Part shown: one piece after another, positions 24,561 through 36,006 of the stretch
Layout: every line of letters begins with the position of its first letter
Numbering within the stretch: the stretch's first letter is position 1
Assembly (NCBI GenBank): GCA_930367215.1
Contig: OV884060.1
Coordinates: 102,944,151-103,008,150 of the forward strand
Source: Pollenia angustigena
Lineage: Eukaryota; Arthropoda; Insecta; Diptera; Polleniidae
Direction: 5' to 3'
Length of the DNA stretch: 64,000 nucleotides
Program-made: the position numbers and the translations under genes
Notes under the pieces: generated by a model
The model's database searches: none
What the model saw: the letters and a program-made list of their open reading frames with translations, nothing else
What the model was told of the DNA's origin: nothing

Positions 24561-24648
24561 TGGAGATGCCGAGATTTGAACCCCGGCAATTTAACAAACA
24601 AAACAAACCTTCTTGGGCAACCGCCCAGACCATTGAGCTATTAACGTT
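24561..24648 (-). ncRNA. tRNA-like sequence (Ala-like 3' half), copy 3
   Basis: Third copy of the 15158-15245 sequence. Confidence 0.45.
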
Positions 24649-25493
24649 GTTAAAAATAAAGAATTATAGTATAATATACTCCGTCATATTATTAGTTTAA
24701 TATGTAGGTATGTATTTTTCAATTAAAGCGAACAATCATGTACAAGCATGTGTACATGTTTCTTATGCTTAAAATTCAACTCGTTCAAATAAAAAAACAA
24801 AAAAACAACAACCACAAGGGATTTTTTTGGAAAAATTAGAGGCAGTCGTGGTTTTTTGCTGATAACTCAGCCATTTTTTAACCGATTTGACAGATTTATA
24901 TACCAACGTGTTAAAGAAGAAATTTACCATTTACCTTGGTTATAAAGCTTGGACTCCGGGAGATCTATGGTTCCCGAAAGTGGGTATTTAAAAAAAAAAA
25001 AAAAATTTTGGTCATAACTTTTTTGTATCTGAACCGATTTTCCCGAGTTTTTTATAAAATATGTTCTACTAAAAATTTCCGATATTTTGGTATATAAATC
25101 ATATCCATAGGACATATGGCAGCCTTAAAATTTAGGTTTTTATAAAATTTTTAATTTTTTTTGTACGGGAGGTACCACGCCCACTGCTCCAATCCCGCCC
25201 ACATTTTGTAGAATGGTGTGTATTGGCAACCTAAATGTGTGTACCTAATTTGGAAACTTTTGCTTTTGCCGTTCCCCAGTTATACAGCAAAAAGTAATAA
25301 AAATACAACAACCACAAGGGATTTTTGGGAAAAATTAGAGGTAGTCGTGGTTTTTTGCTCATATCTCAGCCATTTGTGGACCGATCTGGCTGAATTTCAA
25401 TAGCAAAATTATAATAAGAATACCTGACAGAAAGATACCCCAACGAAGCTCCCATCATATCTGGGGGCTTCGGAAAACCCATTTCAACAGACA

Positions 25494-25565
25494 GACGGAC
25501 AGACGGACAGACGGACAGACGGACAGACGGACAGACGGACAGACGGACAGACGGACAGACGGACA
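25494..25565 (+). repeat. GACGGACA octamer array, 9 units
   Basis: Nine perfect octamers in the third tandem unit. Confidence 0.95.
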
Positions 25566-26507
25566 ACCGGATTTGAACTTCGCTTTTCATAAGAACCCAG
25601 AATATATATACTTTATAGGGTGTAGGATCAATATTGTAGAAATTACAAACGGAATGACAAAGTTATATATACCCTTTTACCTTCGGTGAAGGGTATAAAA
25701 AGAGTAACTTTTGGGATTTCAGTATTTTGATTATAACTCAGCCATTATTTAACCGATATGACAGATTTATATACTGACGTGTTAAGCAAGAAATTTACCA
25801 TTTATTTGTGTTATAAAACTTGGACTCGGGAAGATCCATGGTTACCGAAAATGGGTATTTAAAAAAAATAATTTTGGTCATAACTTTTTTGTATCTGAAC
25901 CGATTTTCCCGAGTTTTTTATAAAATATGTTCTACTAAAAATTTCCGATATTTTGTAATTAAGTCATATCCATAGGACATATGACAGCCCTAAAATTTAG
26001 GTTTTTATACAATTTTTAATTTTTTTTGTACGGGAGGTACCACGCCCACTTCTCCAATCCCGCCCACATTTTGTAGGATGGTGTGTATTGGCAACCTTAA
26101 TGTGTGTACCTAATTTGGTGACTTTGGCTTTTGTCGTTCCCTAGATATACAGCAAAAAGTAATAAAAATACAACAAACACAAGGGATTTTTGGGAAAAAT
26201 TAGAGGTAGTCGTGGTTTTTTGCTCATATCTCAGCCATTTGTGGACCGATCTGGCTGAATTTCAATAGCAAAATTATAATAAGAATACCTGACATAAAGA
26301 TACGCCAACCAAGTCCCCATCATTTCTGGGGGCTTCGGAAAACCCATTTCAACAGACAGACGGACAGACGGACAACCGGTTTTGAACTTCGCTTTTCATA
26401 AGAACCCAGAATATATATACTTTATAGGGTGTAGGATCAATATTGTAGAAATTACAAACGGAATGACAAAGTTATATATACCCTTTCTACCTTCGGTGAA
26501 GGGTATA

Positions 26508-27360
26508 AAAACACGACAATGTCTCATATATGTATGCATTTTACAAAACACGGAGCGCATTTAAATTGTTTGTATTTACAAATAAGCAATGAAGAATAAT
26601 TACCTTAAATCATGGGGAAGCAACTTTTAAAAGGAATTAAAGAAAAGACTTAAGTTAAAGTTTGAGTTTAAAGTCACGATCTTAATCTGGTGTAAGACGA
26701 ACAAAATTAGGCATTAACGAATGACACAAATGCAGAAATTGCTATTTGAGATTTATTTTGCTTTTATTTCTTTTAGCAATAACGCAGTTGACGCGTACAT
26801 ACGTAGCAGAAAGTAATGGAAAATGACTTATTGAAAATTGATTCTGCGCCATATGATGAAGTCTTGGATCCTATGTCTGAGTTCATACGGCTCATGTCTT
26901 ATTGACATGATTCTTCCTTTTTCTTCTTTGAACATGAATTGGCGTTCAAATGATTCATGTCATGTTGACGACATGTTTTTTATTTTGTTTTATTTGATAT
27001 TGAAAGCAAAAACAAAATTAAACAACGAATGAAAAAGCAAAGCGTACTATCCTTAAAAACAAACGAAAGCATGGACTGCCAAATCGGCGTAGGAGGCAAC
27101 ATAGTAGACTGACAATAATGCAAGAAAAAAATTGATAAAGTAAAAGAAAACATAAACAACCTGTAGTGCGATTCTCTATTCAATTTTAACATAATTTAAG
27201 TTGTTTAAAATATTTCACAGCAAATTTTAAATTTTATTCAGTAACTTTTTTACCAATAACGTTTACTGCTACGTTATATTTTTACGTCAGGTATGTATTT
27301 AGGAAATCTTAACGGCAAAATATGTTTCATTGTTAAATTTTAAGTTCGTAGTTATTTTTC

Positions 27361-27391
<31 letters not shown>

Positions 27392-27499
27392 TTGGCAAAT
27401 AAAAGCCACATTAACATTTTTGAAATTCACCTTATTTACATAAATTTTGGCAAAATAATATTAAAAAACTTTTTTTTTGGAATTTATAAAAATCATTAA
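26508..27499. other. Non-coding stretch with a poly-A run
   Basis: No gene seen. An uninterrupted A run of about 29 nt sits at 27361-27389. It could be the scar of an old retroposon, but I see no recognisable body next to it. Confidence 0.45.
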
Positions 27500-27625
27500 G
27501 GGCCATTATTATAACTTGGCGTTAGTTGTTATCCGACAGTTAACAGACGCTTTTTGACATATAACACATTATTATCTGTCAATTTAATCTTAACATTAGC
27601 TAACTTCAAGTGGTAATAATGGTCC
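27500..27625. mobile_element. PIF/Harbinger-like MITE, copy 2
   Basis: 126 bp, the same length as the copy at 292-417 and clearly homologous throughout (it includes CCGACAGTTAACAGACGC). The left end GGGCCATTATTATAACTTGG is inverted at the right end as AATAATGGTCC. It is flanked by TAA at 27497-27499 and 27626-27628. Confidence 0.82.
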
Positions 27626-28018
27626 TAAAAATATTACATTTAAGATGCTGCTTATGGAAATTACTAATAGTGTTTGCTTTTCTATACAAAAAATAATTGG
27701 TAGCCTTTCCAATCATGCCGCTGTTACCGAATTTTTGCCATTGCTTAGTTTTAGTGGCTTCAATTCAATGGTTATGGTTATGGTTTGTTCGAAATATTAA
27801 ACAAGTTCGCATTTCGCTATTTAAAAAAAAAAAAAAAAAAATTATATTTTCCGAAAATCTTTCTGGAGAAATGTTATTAAGTATAAATACTTGCGAAATG
27901 ACGTTGCCAAATGAGTTTTACTTTAAACGTTTAACTGTGCAGATCAGTAATAGAGGTCGCAATAATAAATTGCAATTGTTGAAGTGACTAAGTACTAAAA
28001 AAAGTTGTCTAAATTGTA

Positions 28019-29700
28019 GGGTATTCATTTAATCGGGCTTTTTCTTTAATCGGTTAATCGCTCGATTAATTAACCGAGGTTTTGGTTTAATCGGTTTCTA
28101 ATCCGTTAATTTTGTAATTGATCGGTTAACCGATTAATAAAGTTTTGTTATAAATTTAGTAATATCAATATATAAAAATGCAAAAATGATTTATAATTTG
28201 GTTTTTATTAGTAAAAAAAAAAACAATGGCATAACAAAAAAACAATTCTTGAACAAAATTTGTAGGTAAAAAGTAGATAACTCCATGCATTTTTGACAAA
28301 ACTAGGTAACTCCATAGTGTCTTAAAAAACAGAAGCATTAGAAGTTTAAAACGGCGTTGTTTCGAAAACTAAGACAGAAAGAGCGAAATAGAAAAAAATC
28401 CGGTCTCAAGCTCTTTGGGTCAAAAAGTTAAACCTAAACATTGCAACTTCAGAGAATTCAGGGAATATTATATGCGTTCTTTTCATGAAAGTTTGTTCGA
28501 ATGTTAAGGGGGTAAAAAGGGTAAAAACGGATAAATTCGGTTATATTATATATCCATAACTAAAAGAGACACAAAAAATGTAATACCTATCGTTGCTCTT
28601 TAGAAAAATAAGCCGTCAGATGTCTGGTACTTTTTAGAATTTTGGCCTTTTTAGGGAGTAAACGGGTGAAACCTGTAATTTGGGAAATTTTTTGTTACCC
28701 CATCTATCTTTTAAAATAATAAACATATAAATAAAGTTAATATCACATTCGAAACTAATCTAAAAAATTGGACCTAAGGTCCTCAGACATGCAAGGTCCT
28801 CAGTGAATTAGAGTCTGTATGAGGTGTCTTTTTGGTACTTTTTGTTCGTTATCTGGTAATTTTTTCAATTGTCATTAATATTGCACCTATAAAAATAATT
28901 TAACATGGAATTTCATGAACGGATGATAATAACTTTTTGGTACTTTTTTGTTTTTCAACTGGTTGTTTTTTTATCTAGAAACATAAACTTTGGCATAGAA
29001 GTACATATGTTCACGAATGAAAGGGAGATCTCGAAAGCAATCCTTAATGCAGCTTATCTTATTTCTCAATTCTTTTCCAGTATTTCTCTAAACATTTAAT
29101 ATCCTCCATTATGACATAATTAGATATAAGTTTAATTTTTAAAATTTTAAACACTTCTTATTGCTTCGGTTAATTAATTAACCAAATTCTGTTAAAAGAT
29201 TGTTTGTGTTACAATCGAGAGTTTATCTTATTGTCAGTTCATCATCTGACTCATCCTGGCAAAGCTCAGCACCGAACATATTCTTATCTCGTACTGTATT
29301 TAAAGAATGTATTGCAAGAAGGAAAAAATATTTTACTATACAAATACATTTTTAAAAAAATTCGGTGAAAAAATCATTTTTATTAAATAATAAAATAAAT
29401 CAAAATTAAAGAAAAATTTCGTTTATAATACAAAATTTTAAAAACTTAAACAAAAATGTTTTTTGAATGAAAATTCGCATGATTAACAACATTTTTTTCA
29501 ACTTTTTAAATTCGAGTTAAGATGTTTTGTCAAAATGCCACAGATATGTTAAAATACTACAAAAAAATTTAAAATTTTGTTACTTCGGTTAATCGACTGA
29601 AATTAACCGGTTTAATCGTTAATCGAAAAAAGCCAATTTTAAATTAACCGATCAGTTAATCGGGTAGTAATTAATCGGTTAACCGAATTATTATAAAGGA
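28019..29700. mobile_element. Element with TTAATCGGTTAA-rich ends, copy 1
   Basis: Starts GGGTATTCATTTAATCGGG and ends about 29700; both ends are dense in TTAATCGGTTAA/TTAACCGATTAA motifs (28040-28135 and 29585-29690). The first ~240 bp reappear at 38159 onward, which fixes the left end. Clustered subterminal motifs suggest transposase-binding sites of a DNA transposon. No transposase domain is recognisable inside; an acidic minus-strand stretch (CQDESDDELT near 29240) may be a remnant. Superfamily unknown. Confidence 0.6.
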
Positions 29701-30337
29701 AATAAACCAAAACGTTATTGAAAGAAAGTAACGTAACAATATTAATGCCTGTTATTCCTAGAAGGAGCATAGGGCCGTAACTAGTTCGTTCCATTCGGAT
29801 ATGCCGGATGCAATGGCTTTAGTTCCCTTCCAGCTTTTGTGAACTCTCGTCAATCCCACATCAACCTGCCGCTTCCATGTATGAGCAGGTCGTCCTCTTC
29901 AACTGCTTCCCTTGGGATTCCATTCGATTGGCTGCTTGGCATTATCAGTATCACTTTAATTTGCGTTTAAATATTTCTGTTTGTATTGGAATTTGAGTTG
30001 TTTCGCAAAGACGAGAGTTGGAGATTGTATATGGCAAATTTATTTTGTGACAGACAGACAGTTTGCGACCTTAGGACAGCGAGGTTATATTTGCACCTTA
30101 ACTACACGTTAGAAAGAACCTTGTTGAACTAAGGTAATTTCACGTTTCCCACCTATATAGTATAACTGTCTTTACGTTGGAGTTTAAGATTTTTATCTTA
30201 ATTTTTTGCGAAATATTGGACGATTTCCACAAGTTATTCAACATTCCAAATGCTTGCCTTGCACGTGCCGATATATCTGAACCGCCCTGCCTATCAATTA
30301 TGCTTCCAAGGTAGCGTAAGGATTCTACCTCCTCAAG

Positions 30338-30526
30338 TTATGTGCCACTAATGTGAAAAGGAGTATTATTTTCGGTGAAAATGCGCAACTTGTGTTCGAT
30401 ACCAGCATATGAATGTGTAAGGAGACAGGCATCGTCAGCATAGTCAAGGTCCTTAAGTCTATCTTGAAGGCCCCATACAATTCCATTTCTAGAGGAAGCT
30501 TCTTGTAACATAATTATGTCTAGCAC
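30338..30526 (-). pseudogene. RTE-like RT palm fragment with YADD
   Basis: A 62-residue open stretch holding GLQDRLKDLDYADDACLL, the catalytic palm motif of a non-LTR reverse transcriptase. The two aspartates that bind metal are intact, but stops flank the fragment on both sides. Confidence 0.7.
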
Positions 30527-31556
30527 AATATTAAACAGAAGTGACGAGATAGTACATTTTCAAGCAATATTATTCATGTTGCGTTAGCATAACTAGATTT
30601 TATGAGAGAGATCAGCGGTTGTGAAAGTCCGTTACAGGCCTACTCAGTCCAAATTGCTGTATGGTTAAGTATGTCAAACGCCTTTTTAAAATCTATAAAA
30701 AGGAGATATAATAGGGATATCCGTACTACGGAATGCTTGACTACTATTCTGAGACTGTTGACATGAAACGGGCTAGTTCTCCTCTCATACCGGAAGAGAT
30801 TGCATCACAAAGTCTTTTCTTGATGATGGGGAAACTAACTTTTAGCAGCATATTCAAAACAATGACACCCATCTAATAACTGCGTTCTGATAAGTCTCCT
30901 TTATCGGTATTTTTATGATAACACCTTCCAAGAGTGAATCTGGTAAATAATTGGAAGACCAAAATCCTTCCATGAGCGGTATCATTAGTTTTGAGCTTGT
31001 CATTGGATCTACAAGCAGCAATTAGGGAGGGATATTATCCGGGCATGGAGACTTATTGTGATATTTTGGTTTACCTCTTGTGACTCGCAGTTTCACATTG
31101 CTTGATTATGTGTGTTGTAGGTTTGCGCCATCATGATCCTGTAAAAATCAGTCCAAAGCTGCACTTGTTTATCCTTTAATGTTGTTAGCTCCTCATTATG
31201 ATCTTTTAAGTGCTTTCCACCGAGTACAGGAGTCTTTGTGGGTTTACTATAGCTACATACAAATCTCCACTCTGATTTGTTTCCGCAGCCCTTTGTGATC
31301 TTTGGCAATATTTTTCGCCCATCGTCTCTTAACGCATCTTGCGCTTTTATTGACATCTCGATCTAGATTAGAGTGCTTCTCCTGATTTGTCATTATATCG
31401 AGGTGTGTTTTTTGGAAGCGTTAATAAGTCTATTTATATCGTGTTTGACCTTTGGCGATATTTTGCTCTTCCTTATGGCTGCGACTTTAATTTGGAGTGT
31501 GGCAATGACTCAGTGGAGATCACTGGCACTGTCGGCCCTCTCTTATTACGCACGTC

Positions 31557-31775
31557 TTAAAGAGACCCCCGCCATTTCCGGCTGATGGTGATGTGATCAA
31601 TTTGGTTTTCGATCACATGGTCAGATGAAATCGAAGTTACCTTGTGAATTCTCTTGTGAAGAAATAGTGTGTCACCAATGACAATAGAATTAGTAGTACA
31701 CATTTCAGTTAACAGTTCGTCATTTTCCGCCATGGCTGTCCATCGTACTCTCCATACTGGAACTTTCAGTACCAA
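31557..31775 (-). pseudogene. RTE-like endonuclease C-terminal fragment
   Basis: About 72 residues ending a type of apurinic-like endonuclease. HKRIHK and NQIDHITIS match the conserved end of LINE endonucleases; the final SDHH motif that normally follows is not readable in this frame. No intact N-terminus upstream. Confidence 0.7.
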
Positions 31776-31800
31776 CCGATGTGTGTTGTTGCTAACGCAT

Positions 31801-32640
31801 CTCTTACGACGCGTAATTGTAAAAAATCGAGACGATTTTATGGCAGCGACTTTAGAAAGTCGTACCGAACCTTACGAATGGATTGTAAAAAAGACATATG
31901 TTTTGCTGTTTGATTTACGAAATAAAACATTAATTGAAAAAGTTTATTTTTACTGATTGTTCAATGATATAAAAACTTAAGTTTTAAGGTTAATTTTCAA
32001 AATAAAGGCTTCTTAAATTTGGATTGAAAAGATGAAGCAGAAATAAGCCCAATATCTATAAAAATGTGGTATTCTTTGCATAAAACAGTAAGTCTTAATA
32101 AAACCACGCTGTTTTTAAAAGTAGCTTAAATGCGAATTTTGATGTCTCTTGGCGGGATCTAAAATTTGATTTTGGACCCATAGTTTCTTGGGGAAATTTT
32201 CTTAGATAACGTTATTAACAAAATTTTTTTTCCTAACGCCTGTTGGAAACAAAATTAACCCCACTTTATTATATACTTATGTAAACCCAAGACATATTTT
32301 CTACTCGGAGAACAAAATTTTGTTGTTGTATTATAATGACTTTTTTATGTCTCGAGAATTTATACACAGAAACAAATTAATTGTACTAAATACAGCTTTT
32401 TTGAAACTTATAGTTTTTTCTTTTGAAAGCGTTCAAAGCAAACTCAGAACCAAAAGATTTTATTAAGATTACTTTTTTAGCCAATTAACGAGTAAAGTTG
32501 TGTGTTCTTTTTTATTTTTCGACAAACTATTTTAAACTTAATAGTTGTTATGGAAACGAGAAAACAATATTATCTGTTTTATTCTGAAAAGTAGTAAATA
32601 GGAAGCACAAAGTTTTTTGAACCTACAAAGATGGCATTAA
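31801..32640. other. Non-coding stretch
   Basis: AT-rich, no gene or placeable repeat. Short open frames overlapping the LINE remnant edge look fortuitous. Confidence 0.4.
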
Positions 32641-32649
32641 ATATTATAA

Positions 32650-33090
32650 ATGGAATGGATTACAACTTTAAATAACCAGGAGGTAGAGAGTCTTACAGCG
32701 CTTCTTCACGTATGGCGTATTTAACCATTTTTTTTAGCTTAGGGAATTTAAAATATTTTTAGTGCCCTTTCTGGAGAAACATCTATGGTTCTAATAACGT
32801 CTGCAGCAACTCTTTTGACTGCTTTATGAAGCCTACTTTCAGCAGCAAATGTTAACTCTTCTTGGGAACAAGTGTTTACAAGAGACTTTATTTTCAACTG
32901 CTTTGATCTTTCCCTCCTTCTGAAAACGATTTGGATGGTCGTTCGGGTCTTGATAGTCCTTCCTCCGAGTCTTCTTCCAAAAGACTTGACGAGGTTTTAC
33001 TGGAAAAGAGAAAAGATTCATACAACCAATTTTAAAGATTGACTTGAAAACATTATTTGTTCTGTGTTCTTGCATCCACTTGTTGGATAG
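32650..33090 (-). pseudogene. Transib-like transposase N-terminal fragment, decayed
   Basis: Minus strand, in two frames joined by a shift near 32910: LSRPERPSKSFSEGG, then ERSKQLKIKSLVNTCSQEEL, TFAAESRLHKAV and SPERALKIF, ending in a stop at about 32755. The same order of motifs (ERTKRR, AATASSRK, TPTRASKIRK) occurs in the better preserved frame at 52960-53513. I associate this module with the N-terminal part of Transib-type (RAG1-related) transposases. No catalytic core is visible, and no matching terminal repeats were found here. Confidence 0.5.
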
Positions 33091-33400
33091 TTTGCTAAAA
33101 AAAATTTGAGCTGATTACTTTACTTCCACTTTTCATGAAAATGTAATGTATGACAGCGTTATTTTTATTACTTCTGGTCTTTTTCAGAGTACCGAACATT
33201 GAACAAATCCTTTTTAGTTATAGAAAGTGCAACCTAAAGATACGGTAGAAAGTGTTTAGGCAAAAATAGGCAGCTAATTGCTTAAACATTTAACAATGTA
33301 CATGTTATAGATGAAAAAAAAAAACACAAACATAGCAGCATGTGATGAAAGTCACATTTAAAAGTCTATCACATTTACAATACATATTTAATTCCACAAC

Positions 33401-35221
33401 CAGTCCTGCCAGATAAATTTATGAGAAAATCGTCAGTTTCCTGAGAAATAATAAAAAAACGTCTTTATCGTTTCGAAAAATCGGACAACTTAAAGTTTAG
33501 TTGTTTTTAAACAATTTTTGTTCGATTTTTATAAAAAAAAAACATTCAACCAAAAACATACCCAGCTAGCATTTTCAATTGTGTAAAAGCTACTGGGAGT
33601 TTCATGAAGAGCGTCTTTGATCGTCGATGACCGCATTTTTTAATCGTAGAAGATTTCTCACACGGGAAGAACTGTACCACGAGTGAGATTCTTCCATAGC
33701 ACAGCGAAAGACGCTTTTTCAATCGTTGTGGGAATCGTTTAAGAGGTAGGTAAAGATCCAAAAAAAAACAAATTATAAATAAAAATAGAGAAAAACGCGA
33801 TAGATTGACAAAAAAATAGCTAAATTGCCATTATTAATTAACAACAGCGGCAAATTTCTATACTGAACGCGCTGTCAAAATCGGGTCTTCCAATTGCAAA
33901 GCGTTCAAGCCACTCTATTCAAAAACTAGAAAACTCGTGCCGCTTTTGTTTAGGTACGGCTGTAATATGCAAGTCTAAAGAAAATCTTAGATTATTTTCC
34001 GAGTACAAAAACAACAATTTTACGCTTTGTTTATCTTTCGTCAAACCATCATCGAATGAACCTTTTACGGCTCTCTGTATAAATCTTATTTTCAACAATT
34101 ATACGGCAAGCATTTCACGAGTTGTAAGAGAATATTGACATGAAAGTCTCGCTAGATTACACTAGTTGACAGTTTTTGACCAAATGAATCTGACACCTAA
34201 TCTTTATGTAAAATTGTCCTCTAAATCCGAATATGAAAAAAGAGCAAAATTGCAAAAAATCATCAAATTTATAATGAAGTTTGAACTTTTGTCCACTATA
34301 ACTCTGCCATTTATTGACTCATCTTCACAAACGACCCATGGTTATTTTAGAAATTGCAAAGTCTTTCACGAAAAAGAAAGAAATATATAAACTTTTGAAG
34401 ATATTTGCATTTCAGTCACATCATCTTTTTTTAAAAACACAAATAACGGTTATTTTGGAGTATCTCACAAACTGTTCTACTTTTGACAAGTCTGATTCAG
34501 CGGACAATTTTACATAAAGATTAGGTGTCAGATTCATTTGGTCAAAAACTGTCAACTAGTGTAATCTAGCGAGACTTTCATGTCAATATTCTCTTACAAC
34601 TCGTGAAATGCTTGCCGTATAATTGTTGAAAATAAGATTTATACATAGAGCCGTAAAAAGTTCATTCGATGATGGTTTGACGAAAGATAAACAAAGCGTA
34701 AATAATCTAAGATTTTCTTAAGACTTGCATATTACAGCCATACCTAAACAAAAGCGGCACAAGTTTTCTAGTTTTTGAATAGAGTGGCTTGAACGCTTTG
34801 CAATTGGAAGACCCGATTTTGACAGCGCGGTTAGTAGTGAAGTTTGCCGCTATTGCTAATTAATAATGGCAATTTAGCTATTTTTTTGTCAATCTATCGC
34901 GTTTATCTCCATTTTTATTTATAATTTGTGGGTTTTATTAAACAAGAAAGCTATCACTATAGTTCGTGACACAACATTGACGCTCTCGCTTTGGTATGGC
35001 ATATCAGCGTAAAAGCTAAGCGAAAGAAAACGTTCCGCCTTCCGCTCTTATAAACATTACAAGATTAAAAAACGAAATTGTCAGAAAATTTAATTTTTAT
35101 TCAGACTTTGGAGACTGCAAAAATCGTCACTTTTTAGACAAAAATCAGCAAATCGGCACTTTGCTAATTTCGGAGCAAAAATCGTCAAAATGACGATAAA
35201 TCGTCAAATCTGGCAGCCCTG
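33401..35221. mobile_element. hAT-like element with internal inverted arms
   Basis: An 1821-bp element. The left end CAGTCCTGCCAGAT and inverted right end CAGGGCTGCCAGAT match at 12 of 14; the 8-bp flanks TCCACAAC (33393-33400) and CCCACAAC (35222-35229) match at 7 of 8. Subterminal AAATCGTCA motifs recur near both ends. CAG ends with an 8-bp duplication fit hAT. There is no transposase reading frame. Most of the interior is a large inverted repeat (listed separately). Confidence 0.8.
33768..34929. repeat. Large inverted repeat (foldback), arms 430-450 bp
   Basis: Left arm 33768-34219 and right arm 34502-34929 are reverse complements with high identity. A ~24-bp indel around 33985-34010 and small differences account for the length gap. 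They enclose a 282-bp loop with no recognisable content. Folded, this makes a very long hairpin. It lies wholly inside the hAT-like element at 33401-35221, either as a nested foldback or as its own evolved structure. Confidence 0.9.
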
Positions 35222-35229
35222 CCCACAAC

Positions 35230-36003
35230 TTATGAATACTTTTAATTTGCATACATATTTTTCTAAACGGAATGTCAAATCAGCGGAACCTTTTAAATTT
35301 AGAAATATATACCTCTATTGTATAAATAAAACCAACAAATATTACAGAAAACGTTTTCACTTTATTTTATTAGCTATCGAAACCACATACAATTATCAAC
35401 TAAACTTAGCACTTACTGATGCTTAAATCAATGCAGCTGGGATAATATTGCAAATATTCACAAAAAATATATACTGTTGAGCAAGGTGGGGTCCTGTCAT
35501 TAAAAAATGAACAAAGTTTTTACTCTGGCACCATTCGAGAAAATTAATTTTTTCGCTCTAAATTTGTCATTGGGACCACTGTGTAGCGTAGCAAAGTTTT
35601 CTTCGATATTTGGGCATGCAAATGTAAACAAATCAAACTTTTCCAATAAAAAAGATAGCACCAAAATATGGAACCAAAAAGAGTGAAATAGAATGAAAAT
35701 AGAAAACGAAAAGAGAAGCAAAAATCAAGAAAAAGTATATTTAAACAGCAGGACAAAGAATTATCTTTGAGTAATTCTGAAGAAAATGTTTCTTTTGATA
35801 CCTTTAACTTATCTTCCACGTCAAAGGAAAGACAAGGAAATAAAGTTCAGCAAAATCATGGATTTGTTTGAATAAGTTGTCAAACAAAGTTACCGCAGGT
35901 TTTTTTTTAATATCATCACTCTTATTTCAGATATTACCCTAAAATTAAGTACGTAAGTGTTATTTTTCCCGATATATATAATACAATTTATATTGCTTAC
36001 AGT
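35230..36003. other. Non-coding stretch
   Basis: No gene or repeat recognised. Confidence 0.35.
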
Positions 36004-36006
36004 TTA

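Larger units (their letters stand above)
20998..25702. repeat. 4.7-kb tandem unit, copy 3
   Basis: 4705 bp. It shares with copy 2 both the empty Helitron site (near 22075) and the CATCATATC variant (near 25453), but has nine octamers. After it, the array returns to a diverged repeat A module (GAGTAACTTTTGGGATTTC) that resembles the one at about 7500. Confidence 0.92.
6823..26507 (-). repeat. Repeat A array, about 19.7 kb
   Basis: A long array of dispersed repeat A. The AACAAGTAAGAGTGCTATAT end occurs at 6823, 8677 and 9348, and the array finishes with a CCTTCGGTGAAGGGTATA hairpin end at 26501-26507. Bodies are made of roughly 0.5-kb modules carrying AACCGATTT, ATACCGACGTGTT and TCCATAGGACRTAT motifs. 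It encloses 2.7 kb of otherwise unrelated DNA that has been tandemly triplicated together with flanking repeat modules. Short frames inside it recur in each copy and are products of the repeat, not genes. Confidence 0.85.
29740..31800 (-). mobile_element. RTE-like non-LTR retrotransposon remnant
   Basis: Read on the minus strand in order: end of an endonuclease domain (HKRIHKVTS, ENQIDHITISRKWR, 31775-31557), a linker, RT start (SPCPDNIPP, about 31050), RT middle (FKKAFD-like, about 30690), the catalytic YADD at 30442-30431 within LKDLDYADDACLL, and a C-terminal end (around 29920-29760). This order and the QIDHITI and YADD contexts fit RTE-type LINEs. Many frameshifts and stops; the first part of the endonuclease is absent. 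The clade call is moderately sure. Confidence 0.72.

Noticed and set aside
15963..25590. Minus-strand frame translating to a periodic SVCPSVRL peptide
   Set aside because: It is simply the translation of the GACGGACA octamer array, with no start context or flanking domain.
27361..27389. Poly-A run as the tail of a retroposon
   Set aside because: No recognisable body on the 5' side and no target duplication around it.
27697..27987. 96-codon frame with an apparent signal-like N-terminus
   Set aside because: A long lysine run comes from an A tract, there is no homology I recognise, and the length is within chance for this base composition.
34166..34517. Open frames in the loop of the large inverted repeat
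   Set aside because: They begin or end within the inverted arms, overlap each other in different frames and resemble nothing known.
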